Origin: Nostoc commune NIES-4072
GTDB lineage: Bacteria; Cyanobacteriota; Cyanobacteriia; Cyanobacteriales; Nostocaceae
Direction: 5' to 3'
Assembly (NCBI RefSeq): GCF_003113895.1
Contig: NZ_BDUD01000001.1
Location: forward strand, 3,498,308-3,562,307
DNA: 64,000 nt
In this document: piece by piece, positions 33,444-42,009 of the stretch
How the letters are laid out: the number at the start of each line of letters is the position of its first letter
How positions within the stretch are numbered: the first letter of the stretch is position 1
Made by a program: the position numbers and the translations under genes
The notes under the pieces: generated by a model
Databases searched by the model: none
Seen by the model: the letters and a program-made list of their open reading frames with translations, nothing else
Told to the model about the DNA's origin: nothing

Positions 33444-34811
33444 ATGACACAAAAACTCGATAATTTCAAGTCATGCAATCCTTATCTCATTAGGATTCCG
33501 GCTTCTCTAAGTATTGACGAAATAGAAGTCTCAAAAGTTATATCAAGCTTCCAAGCTGATGGTATGATTCCTGACATCATCATCAGTGAAGATGGAGAAC
33601 TGATTGAGGGAATTGATGCTTTAGAAGCAGCTAAAAGACTAGAACAACAGATGGTAATGGTGGTAATTGCATCATCAACAAAACCGCAAATAGATATCAA
33701 ATGGATACCAATAGAATTACTTGATCCACATCCCATAAATTCTCAAATATACGGAGAATCCGAGGATGTAACCACTCTTGCTGAGTCAATCACAAAAAAT
33801 GGATTGCAAGAAATATTTACCCTTAAGCCAGAAGAAAATGGCAGATACACAATCATTCACGGACATAGACGACGTTTGGCTTGCTTAAAGGCGGGGATTA
33901 AGGTGGTTCCGTCAAAGCTGAAAAATTTTTCAACAACTGAGGATGAACTCGCGGCATTACTCTCTGGTAATGAATATCGGGAAAAGACAATAGAGCAGAA
34001 AGTCAGGGAAGGGCTTCTGTGGGAAAAAATCGAGCAGGAGGAAGCTAAATTGCGCCAGGGGAGGGCAGGACAAGGCGTTGGAGCAACCCGCGACATCATC
34101 GCCAAACGTGTGGGGCTTGGCAGTGGGGTCAACTACGAACACGCTGTTGCAGCCCTCAAAGAGATGGATGGATCGAAAGATGCTCCTATTGGCTCAGTGC
34201 AGCATCATCGTCACCAGCAATTCAAGCAGTTATTGTCGAGGCCGCGGGGCGTTGATGCAGCGTACAAGCTAATCAAGGAATCCGCTCCTTTGGCTACTGC
34301 TGAAATAAACCACAAGCGGTGGACTCCTAAAGAATTTGAGCGAGTGAAAATCAAAGATGGCCCCTATAAGGGCCATCTTGCAACCGTGCGAGTGGTGACA
34401 GGTGCTTTTTCTGCTGTTTGCCACATCGATGGCACACCAGAAGATAAGCGATATCAGATAGCTTTCAACCAGATGGAAGCCATCCCTGAAGTTACAAAAC
34501 CACCCACATCCGTGAAACAGGAATTGAATCAGAAACAGGAAGAATTGGGATTTGGAAGAGGAAAGCGATCGCAATTACTCCCTGAAGTTTCCCGCAATCA
34601 AGGGCCGCCAGTAGAGCAGCAGTCGGCAACAATCACCAACCTCAATACCACTGGTGATGTGTTGGCGTGTGAGGTGGCGATCGCACTCCTCAAACTCACT
34701 CCCAAGCAGATGTATGAGGTGATGTGCAAAGTGGAACCTGAACTGGATGCTTCTAGGTTGGAGGCTATCTGGAAAGCACTAGAAAAATCTTTGGCACACA
34801 AGGCGGCTTGA
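33444..34811 (+). CDS. ParB-like partition protein with KOW-like insert
   Basis: 455-residue ParB/Spo0J-family protein. The nuclease/CTPase-like ParB N-domain spans about residues 90-160 (IELLDPHPINSQIYGES, AESITKNGLQEIF, and GHRRRLACLKAG as the box II equivalent). A helical site-binding region follows (about 165-240, ATRDIIAKRVGLGSGVNYEH). Residues 18-75 look like a degenerate second ParB N-domain (GELIEGIDALEAAKRLEQQ). Residues about 295-345 (FERVKIKDGPYKGHLATVRV) resemble a KOW/SH3 barrel, unusual for ParB. A small helical domain ends the protein. No parA is visible. Palindrome copy 6 lies inside the gene. Confidence 0.8.
   Translation: MTQKLDNFKSCNPYLIRIPASLSIDEIEVSKVISSFQADGMIPDIIISEDGELIEGIDALEAAKRLEQQMVMVVIASSTKPQIDIKWIPIELLDPHPINSQIYGESEDVTTLAESITKNGLQEIFTLKPEENGRYTIIHGHRRRLACLKAGIKVVPSKLKNFSTTEDELAALLSGNEYREKTIEQKVREGLLWEKIEQEEAKLRQGRAGQGVGATRDIIAKRVGLGSGVNYEHAVAALKEMDGSKDAPIGSVQHHRHQQFKQLLSRPRGVDAAYKLIKESAPLATAEINHKRWTPKEFERVKIKDGPYKGHLATVRVVTGAFSAVCHIDGTPEDKRYQIAFNQMEAIPEVTKPPTSVKQELNQKQEELGFGRGKRSQLLPEVSRNQGPPVEQQSATITNLNTTGDVLACEVAIALLKLTPKQMYEVMCKVEPELDASRLEAIWKALEKSLAHKAA
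33919..33932. repeat. Palindrome copy 6 (exact, inside parB-like gene)
   Basis: TGAAAAATTTTTCA with ACAAC on the right, translated as LKNFST. Confidence 0.9.
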
Positions 34812-34844
34812 CACTCTGCGTGTGCTTCAAAATACTTACCTAAA

Positions 34845-34945
34845 CTTAAGCTTTAGCTTAAGAATAGAGATTTCTTCCCGTGTCCACCAAGGATGTCGGC
34901 ATCTTCTTGTCAACGGGCGTAAATTTCGGTTAAGCCAACCGTATC
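34845..34945 (-). ncRNA. Possible omega-RNA / right-end structure of a tnpB element
   Basis: Downstream of the tnpB remnant, the minus strand holds CCCGTTGACAAGAAGATGCC and its imperfect complement ending ACACGGG (about 34,878-34,919). A perfect terminal hairpin CTTAAGC/GCTTAAG follows (34,845-34,862). IS200/IS605-type tnpB genes end in such hairpins, and their overlapping 3' region encodes the guide RNA. Here the protein is truncated, so any RNA would be a relic or act in trans. Confidence 0.4.
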
Positions 34946-35343
34946 TTGTCGAAAGGGGCATCCCTCAAGTTGATCGAGGCGTTCTCATCACGATCTCTAA
35001 TATTGCCGCATCCTGCTTCACATACAAATACTCGTTCTGATAAGGGCATTGACTGAATATGACCACATTCGCAGCAGGTCTTAGAGCTAGGAAACCATCG
35101 GTCAACTAACTCAACCCTAGTCCCAAAAAATGGCTGCTTGTATGTGAGCATTCGCCTAAACTCATACAATCCGAGATTGGCGATCGCATTGGAGAGTTTA
35201 TGATTAGCCATCATCTGGCTAATATTCAGATCCTCAATCCGAATCCGGTAGTAGTTGCGGCTAATATCGGTAGTGGTTTTTTGTAGAAAGTCTTGGCGAA
35301 TATTAGCGAGGTGGGCGTGAGTTTTGGCTATCTCTTTAGACAC
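34930..35343 (-). pseudogene. TnpB C-terminal remnant (IS200/IS605 family)
   Basis: 137 residues matching the C-terminal third of TnpB/OrfB. The RuvC-II to zinc-ribbon region is complete (IRIEDLNISQMMANHKLSNA, RVELVDRWFPSSKTCCECGH, CEAGCGNIRDRDENASINL), with four zinc Cys and the last catalytic Asp. The N-terminal two thirds, with the first two catalytic residues, are missing. No tnpA is nearby. The 5' break is followed by CAGTTAT repeats. Confidence 0.88.
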
Positions 35344-35370
35344 GCAGATTCTCTAAGACTTAGCTTAAAT

Positions 35371-35517
35371 CAGTTATCAGTTATCAGTTATCAGTCCTGA
35401 AAGCGTATGGTGGGGGATTTAGACCCGCCACCAACGCATTCCACCTCTTTGTGGGGGACTTAAACCCAGGGATAAATAGATCACTGATAACTGTTTACTG
35501 TTCACTGTTCACTGTTA
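35371..35517. repeat. Repeat block: CAGTTAT, GTGGGGG and ACTGTTC units
   Basis: CAGTTAT x3.5 at 35,371-35,395 and ACTGTTC-type units at 35,485-35,517. Between them are two related hairpin-forming pieces (GGTGGGGGATTTAGACCC and GTGGGGGACTTAAACCC). Together with the tnpB remnant they form a junk island between the ParB-like gene and the antirepressor-like gene. Confidence 0.75.
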
Positions 35518-35678
35518 AAAGGGATAGTCAAATATCCCCCTAGACGCTCAAAACAACTACCAGTACGAGAGATATTGCAATTGCGCTTACTTAGAATGCT
35601 TTCCGAGTTCATCACTTGCCAGTTCGGTGCGCTCCGTGCGGCCCCACCCGCAATAGCGACAAACACGAGAGGAAACCA

Positions 35679-36401
35679 ATGAGTAACAGTTTAACAAATC
35701 TCGATCACAAAGACAATTCACTATCTTTTGAAATTGCATCTCGCCTTTACGATTCAGATGGAGATTTCCCAATCAGTTTTGAAATAGCGTGGCAATGGCT
35801 AGGCTATACCCGCAAGGATTCTGCCAAAAAGAAGCTGCTTAGAAACTTTGTTGAATCACAGGACTATACCCTCCGCCAAGTGGCGGAGTCGGCTCCAAAT
35901 GGAGGTTTGACGCATTGCGAGGATATCTGGCTTTCAGTCAACTGCTTAAAAGAAATGGGTATGCTTGCGGGTACGAGTAAAGGTAAGGAAGTCCGCAGCT
36001 ATTTTCTTCAATGCGAAGTTATAAGCAAACAATCGACTAAATTAATTCCGCAACTGCAACAACAGATTCAACAGTTGCAAGAGAATTTTGATCGACTGCA
36101 ATCCCAAGTACAAAAAATACTCCCCCCATCATCTGATTTCATCCCGCCAGGATGGGATGCAAAAGTATGGGATTGTTTGCCACCACAAGACAAGCGCCAC
36201 TTCAGGATTTTGTACCAAAACTTCAACTTTCATCCAGATGAACAGCCAGAATCATCATTACTTTCCGCAGATGCAAGGCTCCAACAAAAGCAAGAGATGG
36301 AGCGAATTATCGACAAGATAACGCCTGCTGAAATCTGGAGGATAGAGGATGCAAAACAAGAATTGCTACAACGATTCTGGGCGGAGGGAGGAGAATCATG
36401 A
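35679..36401 (+). CDS. Antirepressor-like protein (MSV199/AntA-type domain)
   Basis: 240 residues from the ATG at 35,679, preceded by GAGAGGA. The N-terminal domain (SFEIAWQWLGYTRKDSAKKK, then LLRNFVESQDYTLRQ and DIWLSVNCLKEMGMLAGTSK plus GKEVRSYFLQCE) matches the pattern of phage antirepressors and MSV199 domains. A coiled coil follows (LIPQLQQQIQQLQENFDRLQ). The C-terminal domain (PPGWDAKVWDCLPPQDKRHF) is unassigned. It overlaps the next gene by four bases (ATGA). Likely roles are repressor inactivation or DNA binding. Confidence 0.7.
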   Translation: MSNSLTNLDHKDNSLSFEIASRLYDSDGDFPISFEIAWQWLGYTRKDSAKKKLLRNFVESQDYTLRQVAESAPNGGLTHCEDIWLSVNCLKEMGMLAGTSKGKEVRSYFLQCEVISKQSTKLIPQLQQQIQQLQENFDRLQSQVQKILPPSSDFIPPGWDAKVWDCLPPQDKRHFRILYQNFNFHPDEQPESSLLSADARLQQKQEMERIIDKITPAEIWRIEDAKQELLQRFWAEGGES

Positions 36402-37489
36402 ATAATTTTGCTTCTGCAATGCTGGGGCAGATTAGCACTCCAGTTAACATCCTCAAAGAATTCCTTGAGATTTTTAACCGTCGCCATAAGTGCAAAGCAG
36501 CAATACTTTCCTGGCTTGACGGCAAACACTACTACGGTATTGAGTGGGTAAGAACCACCTTTGAAGAACTTGGCAACATCTTAGGCTACTGCCGAGAAAC
36601 AATCAGTAAGCACGTAAAAGAATTGGTAGCAGACAAATTAATTAAGGAACGACCAGCAGAACTTTTTCCGAAAGACACAGCCAATGTTTACAAATTAAAT
36701 CCCAACTGGCTACCACCAATAGAATTTGATAAATCCGAATGGGCTGCTTTATCAAAACTGCTTGGCTTCTGGAAACATTTGGATATGCTGCCAAAAGTGC
36801 TGTTTTTTGAACGATGCGAAAAAATTGACATAGATAGGCCAATTAATGAGCCTATCAATGCGAATAATCCGCCAACATTAGAAACTAACTTAAAACTTTT
36901 TAAAAACAACAACACTGTTGTTGGCGAAAAAAATGTTGTGGTGGAAGAACCGGAGCCAGACTGGGAATCCATCGTTGCTGCAACCAATACTTGGGAGCAA
37001 AACCAGATTTCTCACTCCGTTGAAGACTTAGAAGAAATCTCTTCAACTAACGAGATAGACTCTAATGAGGATTTACTTCCCGCGCCGGAAATCAAGCCTA
37101 CTTCAAATCAAAATAAGCCCACAAAGGATGAAATCAGGGAGACTTGCACCGAGTTGAAAAGGCTGCGGATTAATCCAGATCCATGCTTGGGGGTGATTAA
37201 GAAATATTGGGGGAATGTGGCAGGTGCGATCGCTCGTGTCAGGGAAGCTGTCGCCGAGGGTTGGTGCAGCAATCCTACGGGATTATTCATCAACAGTTGC
37301 AAGAGTGGGGCTAAGGGCAAAAATACAATGCCATCCGAACTGACCAATTGGCTTGATTGGGCTTACAAAAAAAGGTTGATTATAGGCTTTTATCAGGGAT
37401 TGGTCTATACGTCAGGTGGGGGGGGAAATGATGGAAACGCTATACGGCTTGAGGAAATGATGCGACGCTACCCAATAGGAGAACCATGA
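36398..37489 (+). CDS. Phage replication-type winged-helix protein
   Basis: 363 residues. The N-terminal winged helix reads FEELGNILGYCRETISKHVK, then ELVADKLIKERPAELFPKDT, like DnaD/phage O-type initiator proteins. A long acidic, low-complexity linker (about 180-240) follows. The C-terminal region (CLGVIKKYWGNVAGAIARVR, then EGWCSNPTGLFINSCKSG) resembles replication proteins of cyanobacterial prophages. It is coupled to the antirepressor-like gene by ATGA. No helicase loader is visible beside it. Confidence 0.6.
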   Translation: MNNFASAMLGQISTPVNILKEFLEIFNRRHKCKAAILSWLDGKHYYGIEWVRTTFEELGNILGYCRETISKHVKELVADKLIKERPAELFPKDTANVYKLNPNWLPPIEFDKSEWAALSKLLGFWKHLDMLPKVLFFERCEKIDIDRPINEPINANNPPTLETNLKLFKNNNTVVGEKNVVVEEPEPDWESIVAATNTWEQNQISHSVEDLEEISSTNEIDSNEDLLPAPEIKPTSNQNKPTKDEIRETCTELKRLRINPDPCLGVIKKYWGNVAGAIARVREAVAEGWCSNPTGLFINSCKSGAKGKNTMPSELTNWLDWAYKKRLIIGFYQGLVYTSGGGGNDGNAIRLEEMMRRYPIGEP

Positions 37490-37578
37490 AAGCCATCACA
37501 GTCAAAGGCCCGATCGCTTGGACAATATTCAATGCCAATTACACCACCCTCCTTGGTCGCATTATGGAACGCAAGTAA
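37486..37578 (+). CDS. Tiny coupled ORF (30 residues)
   Basis: It starts at an ATGA overlap with the stop of the replication-type gene. The peptide MKAITVKGPIAWTIFNANYT, ending LLGRIMERK, starts like ASCH-domain proteins (MKALTIRQPWAWAI) but breaks off, so it may be a remnant of one. Confidence 0.4.
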   Translation: MKAITVKGPIAWTIFNANYTTLLGRIMERK

Positions 37579-37749
37579 AACACGCGGACATAATTTGATT
37601 CATAAAGTTAGGTTTTTGATTGGCTAAAAACCTTGAAATTACGTTAACTTTTGGTCACGTTATGGGTTCTTGGCAACTTTTGGTGATGATGAAAGGTTAC
37701 GCGCTTTAAGGCAGAAGGCAGGAGGCTCATTGATAGAGGTTGATTTTTG
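37579..37749. other. Gap before the zinc-ribbon gene
   Basis: 171 bases with no supported gene or clear signal. Decayed coding sequence following the 30-residue frame is possible. Confidence 0.3.
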
Positions 37750-38061
37750 ATGAAAAAGCCTAAATTTCGTGTAGGTGAAAGCGTGAAGAGTAGGCAGGGA
37801 AATTTTCACATAGTTGATCGCAAATACAATCCAGCCGTTGCCACTCATGCGATCAAGGTATACACAGACGGCAGCACCTCGGTTTCCCCGACTACCATAA
37901 GTGAGCATTGGACTTACAAACTTGACGACGGCAAAAGCTGGAGATATTCAGAAGGGGTTCTGGAGTCTCTGATTGCCTGTCCCAATTGCAAAACAATTGG
38001 GTGGGATTGGGTGAAAGGCTGTGATGAGTGTGGCTTGTCGCCAGAAGATGTGGAGGTTTAG
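37750..38061 (+). CDS. Small phage zinc-ribbon protein
   Basis: 103 residues from the ATG at 37,750 (a TTG lies one codon earlier). The N-terminal half (FRVGESVKSRQGNFHIVDRK, then IKVYTDGSTSVSPTT) looks like an SH3-like barrel. The C-terminus has two Cys pairs, ACPNCKTIGW and GCDECGLSPEDVEV, forming a zinc ribbon. The function is unknown. The stop is followed immediately by the ATG of the next gene. Confidence 0.6.
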   Translation: MKKPKFRVGESVKSRQGNFHIVDRKYNPAVATHAIKVYTDGSTSVSPTTISEHWTYKLDDGKSWRYSEGVLESLIACPNCKTIGWDWVKGCDECGLSPEDVEV

Positions 38062-38460
38062 ATGAATATTTGTGCCCTTGGCTTGGAATGTCCAGATGAA
38101 ACCGATAACTACGGTGAATGTATCAATTCAGAAGCCTGTCACCGATGGACAGAGGCTTGGGATTTATACGAGATTTTTATCCTGGGTGACTTGCCACCAA
38201 TTTATTTGAATAACGGCAAGCGTGACGATTGGACAAGACCTGAATACGGCTTTGAACGGTTAAATAACTGCGATTTTTTACTCTATTACGCCGCCAAGTT
38301 CATTTCGTTTGAGAAATGGAAAGAGGCTTATTACAAACTAAATCGCAGGTATCCCGCTTACGTGAGAAAAGAGCATTTTGGTCAAGTTGAAGAGTTGAGA
38401 AAATTGCTGGATCAAGAATATGCTCAGTGCGGAATGACAGCAGAAGATATTCCTTTTTAA
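38062..38460 (+). CDS. Phage hypothetical protein
   Basis: 132 residues. The N-terminus is Cys-rich (CALGLECPDETDNYGECINS, then EACHRW), so it may bind a metal. The rest is helical with many aromatic residues (YEIFILGDLPPIYLNNGKRD, KFISFEKWKEAYYKLNRRYP). No family is recognised. Its stop codon coincides with the left TTAA duplication of the IS element. The gene is intact, because the TTAA duplication recreates the same stop. Confidence 0.5.
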   Translation: MNICALGLECPDETDNYGECINSEACHRWTEAWDLYEIFILGDLPPIYLNNGKRDDWTRPEYGFERLNNCDFLLYYAAKFISFEKWKEAYYKLNRRYPAYVRKEHFGQVEELRKLLDQEYAQCGMTAEDIPF

Positions 38461-39821
38461 CGGGACTTAAACAAAATAGAAGGAAAAAATAGAGTATAAT
38501 GCTTTGCTAGCATAGCTTTTACGTTGAAGTAAGACCCAATGAAAGAAACAACTCCCGCAGCCATGCCCCCGTGTTTTGAAAAATGGTGTCATCGCTTTGA
38601 TGAAGCGTTTACTCATAAAGCCCAAAAAAGAGGTTTTAGGCACTATTTAGGGGGATTATTGGGGGAAAGCGAGAGAAAAAACCTGTCTCAACTCGCTTTG
38701 AATGCGATAGGAGTTGAATACCATCAATTGCACCACTTTTTAACTGAAGCACCTTGGTCTGACTCCAAGATCAATGAACTTCGATTAGAGATTATGAACC
38801 AGTGTAGTCAAACCAGAATTAGTCGAGGATTTAGCTTAATAATTGATGATTCTGGTCACAGAAAAAGCGGTAATTTTACTGATGGAGTGGGAAGGCAGTA
38901 CATTGGAGAAATCGGCAAAACAGATAATGGCATAGTAGTGGTAACAACTCATTTATATGATGGACGAAAAAGCTTGCCATTAGATATAGAGTTATATCAG
39001 CACGCGAATTCTTTACCAGAAGGTAAACAAGATTCAGAATTTGAGAAAAAAACTGAACTAGCAATTAAGTTAATAGACAGAACTATAGAACGGAAATATC
39101 AACCAGGAATTGTAATTATAGATGCTGGATATGGCAACAATACATCCTTTTTATTAGAGTTAGAAAAGAGACAATTAAAATACTTAGGAGGAGTAGCTAA
39201 AAATCGAAAAATAACTATTAATATATCAGAAAATATTCAACAAACAATTAGGATAGATGAATTAGCACAGAGCTTACCTAAAGAAGCTTTCACAGAAATC
39301 CAATTAAATTTGGATAAACCTAGAATAGTATGGGTAGTAACTAGAGAAATAGAGATATCACAACTGAAAGGAAAGCGAAATATTGCCATCGTCATGAACG
39401 CTTCGACTTTCTCTGAAGCCACTGATATTGATTATTTTATCACCAATGTTTCTACATCAACTGTCACACCAGAATGGATAGTTAATACCTATTCTCAAAG
39501 AAATTGGGTTGAAGTTTTTTATAGAGAAGCTAAGGGATGGCTGGGGCTAAAAGAATATCAAGTTCGGGATAAAAGAAGTCTACTTCGACATTTTATCTTG
39601 GTTTTCTGTGCCTATACTTTTATTCTTTGGCATCAAATGACAGGAGGGTTGAGACGCAGGTGGGCAAACAAACCTTTGAACACCTTTACTGAAGCATTGG
39701 AAGCCTTTAGAACAGCTATGTCTTATCGTTTTTTTGATTGGTTAACCCATAACCGTGACGTATTTGCCGCTTATAAAGCTAGTTTAGGCTACATTTGGGC
39801 TTAATTTTTGTTTAAGTCCCA
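38461..39821. mobile_element. Complete IS701-family insertion sequence
   Basis: 1,361-bp element with one transposase gene. The 15-bp ends GGGACTTAAACAAAA (38,462) and TTTTGTTTAAGTCCC (39,806-39,820) are exact inverted repeats. The 4-bp target duplication TTAA is present at 38,457-38,460 and 39,822-39,825, so insertion is recent enough to keep both. It separates the hypothetical gene from the gene at 39,844, which were about 20 bases apart before. Confidence 0.92.
38539..39804 (+). CDS. IS701-family transposase
   Basis: 421-residue DDE transposase. Catalytic residues are in LIIDDSGHRKSG (first Asp), VIIDAGYGNNTS (second Asp) and the Y-x-x-R-x-x-x-E-x-x-x-K-like box SQRNWVEVFYREAKGWLG (Glu). 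Length is as expected for the family, and I see no stop or frameshift, so it may be active. The C-terminus (FVLVFCAYTFILWHQ region) is hydrophobic, as usual in the family. Confidence 0.93.
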   Translation: MKETTPAAMPPCFEKWCHRFDEAFTHKAQKRGFRHYLGGLLGESERKNLSQLALNAIGVEYHQLHHFLTEAPWSDSKINELRLEIMNQCSQTRISRGFSLIIDDSGHRKSGNFTDGVGRQYIGEIGKTDNGIVVVTTHLYDGRKSLPLDIELYQHANSLPEGKQDSEFEKKTELAIKLIDRTIERKYQPGIVIIDAGYGNNTSFLLELEKRQLKYLGGVAKNRKITINISENIQQTIRIDELAQSLPKEAFTEIQLNLDKPRIVWVVTREIEISQLKGKRNIAIVMNASTFSEATDIDYFITNVSTSTVTPEWIVNTYSQRNWVEVFYREAKGWLGLKEYQVRDKRSLLRHFILVFCAYTFILWHQMTGGLRRRWANKPLNTFTEALEAFRTAMSYRFFDWLTHNRDVFAAYKASLGYIWA

Positions 39822-39843
39822 TTAAGAGTAAAGGAGGGTGAAA

Positions 39844-42009
39844 ATGCCAATTGATTCCTACCAAAATAGGGAAATCGAAACAAGCTGGGAGCCAAAAGAA
39901 GGGTGGTACTACGAGGGACAGGTTGTTGAAAAGTTTTTCAGGAAGTCCAAAGTTCCAGATTTAAAGACAGATTGTGCTGAATTGAAGGTAGGCGATCGCG
40001 TTCGCATCTTAAAAACCAGAACTCAAAACCTCAGTCAGTGGATAGGTAAGACTGCCCTCATTACAGGTATTAACGACGAAACTATTAGCGTAGCGGCGGG
40101 CGAGGGTAAGGAGCAATTGCAGGCAAATAAAACTATTTCAGAAAAGTACTATAAAGGCTACCGGATAGAGTTTTTTGTTTTAGAGGATGGGGAGACAATT
40201 AAGTTCAAAATCTTCAACGAACAGTGGAAAATTTATAATTATTGGCACGAATACAAATCTCTAGAGGAGGCGGAATTAGGGGCTATTGAGTGGCTTGATA
40301 AGAATTATCCTGGCGTTAGGCGATCACCGCCTAGCGAGGACACAATTGAGCGAATGGGTCGGGCTGTCGGACTTCCAAGTAATGCTCATGCACGGGTCAA
40401 TGTAAGCGAACCTTGGGATTCACCTCAAGAATGGTCAAGTGCTGGAGTGCGATGCTCTTACGAGAACGATCTAATTACCTGGGGTGATAGGCACTTCAAA
40501 ATCAAGTCCAAAATCAAAGAAAAGTACCTCAACCCCCGCGTGCTGGTAGATTTCTTGAGAGATGATTGGCACGTTTTGCAATGCTTCTGTAAGCATCTAG
40601 TAAAATCATCTCAACCTGCTACAGAAAAAGAGATAATTGCTCATTTTAAGTGCAAGGCTAGTTTAGCGAAAAGTGCGATTAAATTGGGTGTGAATTTGGG
40701 GATTCTGGTAAAGCTTAAGGGCGGAAAATATGACATATCTAGCCAGCCATTGCTAGAGGAAATTAAGGCGAGTGTAGATCCTGAAAAATTTTTCAACAAC
40801 CAAGAATTATGCTTACAACCGGACACATCTATTGTGGAGGCGGCGGCGATACAGAAGGAGCGATCGCCGCAGGATATCAGTCCCTCTGGGCAGTTGATAA
40901 CGACCCAAGTGCAGCAAGTGTCTACAGAAAGCGATTCCCAAAAATCTTGCTCATTGAACAAGACATCCGTTCCATTGCAGACGACTTTATTCTTGGACTC
41001 CCAATACCAGATGTCACAATTTGGGGTTCACCTTGTCCAGACTTTTCCTTGGCTGGTAAGCGAACTGGACTTGCTGGAGTTCGCGGACAACTGTTTTTTG
41101 AAGGACTCAGATTTCTTCGACTCCAACGCCCAAGCGCATTTGTCTTTGAAAACGTTGACGGACTCCTTAGCGCAGACAAAGCAACTGCCTTCCCGCAAGT
41201 CATCGAAGCGTTTACAAGTCTGGGGTATCGCTGCACCTGGCAACTTAGGAATGGCAACAGGCACGTCCCCCAGAACCGAGAGCGGGTTTTCGTCGTGGGC
41301 TATCACGGCGGAGGTCAAGGCGACACAGCCAAAGGTAGGGAAGAAATCGTTGCAGGAAATATTTAACGGTGTAAATTCGGTAACGGGGGAAGAAATTGAC
41401 AAAGCTTATACGCTACGAGCTTCCACACCCAAATTAGGAGTAGGCAACAAATCTCATCCCAATACTTTCGTTTCTATTCCTGTAAAAGTTTACGTTGATG
41501 GTGTAGAAGAAACTCAAGAATCTCCCGCCCTTTGTGCTGGTGGATGGCAACACCGCAGCCCTTTGCATCGAGACAAAAGAGGCGCATCATTCGCCGTGTT
41601 GTATCGTGCGGCTGATGGCGATCGCATTTACCACGAACAATCCCCATGCCTGCGAAGCCCCAATAATTGTGGCACGGGAGCTTATAAAATCCGCGAGTAT
41701 CAAGGGGAGTCTTGCCTTGAACGTCCTATTAATGCGATCGAGGCAGAGCAATTAATGGGGTGGGAAGTTGGCTCGACCTCTACTGGTATTAATAAAGAAG
41801 GGGATGAGGTTTCTATTAGTCAAACGCAACGAATTAAAATTTTGGGAAATGGCATTATACCTGGAGAAATCACCGATATTTTGACCGCAATTAAGCCGAT
41901 ACTAGAGCGAAAACTAGAGTCTGAAGTGCCTGAAAATATGCGCTTTGCTTATCGGCAACTACGGCAACGGGGGGTGAGTCACCATGAGATACTCATGCTA
42001 ATCCAGTAG
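39844..42009 (+). CDS. Long frame: unknown DNA-binding-like N-terminus plus methyltransferase C-terminus
   Basis: 721 codons from the ATG at 39,844 (ribosome site AAGGAGG at 39,831-39,837). The first about 320 residues are a real phage protein: a KOW/SH3-like part (LKVGDRVRILKTRTQNLSQW), an unassigned domain, then a winged helix (EKEIIAHFKCKASLAKSAIK). From about residue 325 to 500 this frame is antonymous with the methyltransferase reading frame at 40,809-41,366 and looks like junk. From about 500 it carries the target-recognition and motif IX-X part of that methyltransferase (INAIEAEQLMGWEVG, QRIKILGNGIIPGEI). The frame never hits a stop. It is either two genes with a frameshift or a recoded fusion. 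Confidence 0.6.
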   Translation: MPIDSYQNREIETSWEPKEGWYYEGQVVEKFFRKSKVPDLKTDCAELKVGDRVRILKTRTQNLSQWIGKTALITGINDETISVAAGEGKEQLQANKTISEKYYKGYRIEFFVLEDGETIKFKIFNEQWKIYNYWHEYKSLEEAELGAIEWLDKNYPGVRRSPPSEDTIERMGRAVGLPSNAHARVNVSEPWDSPQEWSSAGVRCSYENDLITWGDRHFKIKSKIKEKYLNPRVLVDFLRDDWHVLQCFCKHLVKSSQPATEKEIIAHFKCKASLAKSAIKLGVNLGILVKLKGGKYDISSQPLLEEIKASVDPEKFFNNQELCLQPDTSIVEAAAIQKERSPQDISPSGQLITTQVQQVSTESDSQKSCSLNKTSVPLQTTLFLDSQYQMSQFGVHLVQTFPWLVSELDLLEFADNCFLKDSDFFDSNAQAHLSLKTLTDSLAQTKQLPSRKSSKRLQVWGIAAPGNLGMATGTSPRTESGFSSWAITAEVKATQPKVGKKSLQEIFNGVNSVTGEEIDKAYTLRASTPKLGVGNKSHPNTFVSIPVKVYVDGVEETQESPALCAGGWQHRSPLHRDKRGASFAVLYRAADGDRIYHEQSPCLRSPNNCGTGAYKIREYQGESCLERPINAIEAEQLMGWEVGSTSTGINKEGDEVSISQTQRIKILGNGIIPGEITDILTAIKPILERKLESEVPENMRFAYRQLRQRGVSHHEILMLIQ
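39927..39940. repeat. Palindrome copy 7 (one mismatch)
   Basis: TGAAAAGTTTTTCA with GTTGT on the left and GGA on the right, translated as VEKFFRK. Confidence 0.75.
40782..40795. repeat. Palindrome copy 8 (exact)
   Basis: TGAAAAATTTTTCA with ACAAC on the right; 14 bases upstream of the methyltransferase ATG at 40,809. Confidence 0.9.
40809..41366 (+). pseudogene. C5 cytosine methyltransferase, catalytic part (frame-split gene)
   Basis: 185 residues holding the catalytic motifs of a DNA (cytosine-5) methyltransferase: motif I in HIYCGGGGDTEGAIAAGYQS, motif II VDND, motif IV with the nucleophile Cys in WGSPCPDFSLAGKR, motif VI FVFENVDG and motif VIII in RHVPQNRERVFVVGY. The frame then ends at 41,366. 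The target-recognition region and motifs IX-X continue in the frame of the 39,844 gene (about 41,340-42,009). A +1 shift near 41,320-41,360 would restore a normal enzyme of about 400 residues. It may be a broken gene, a sequencing error or programmed recoding. Confidence 0.75.
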
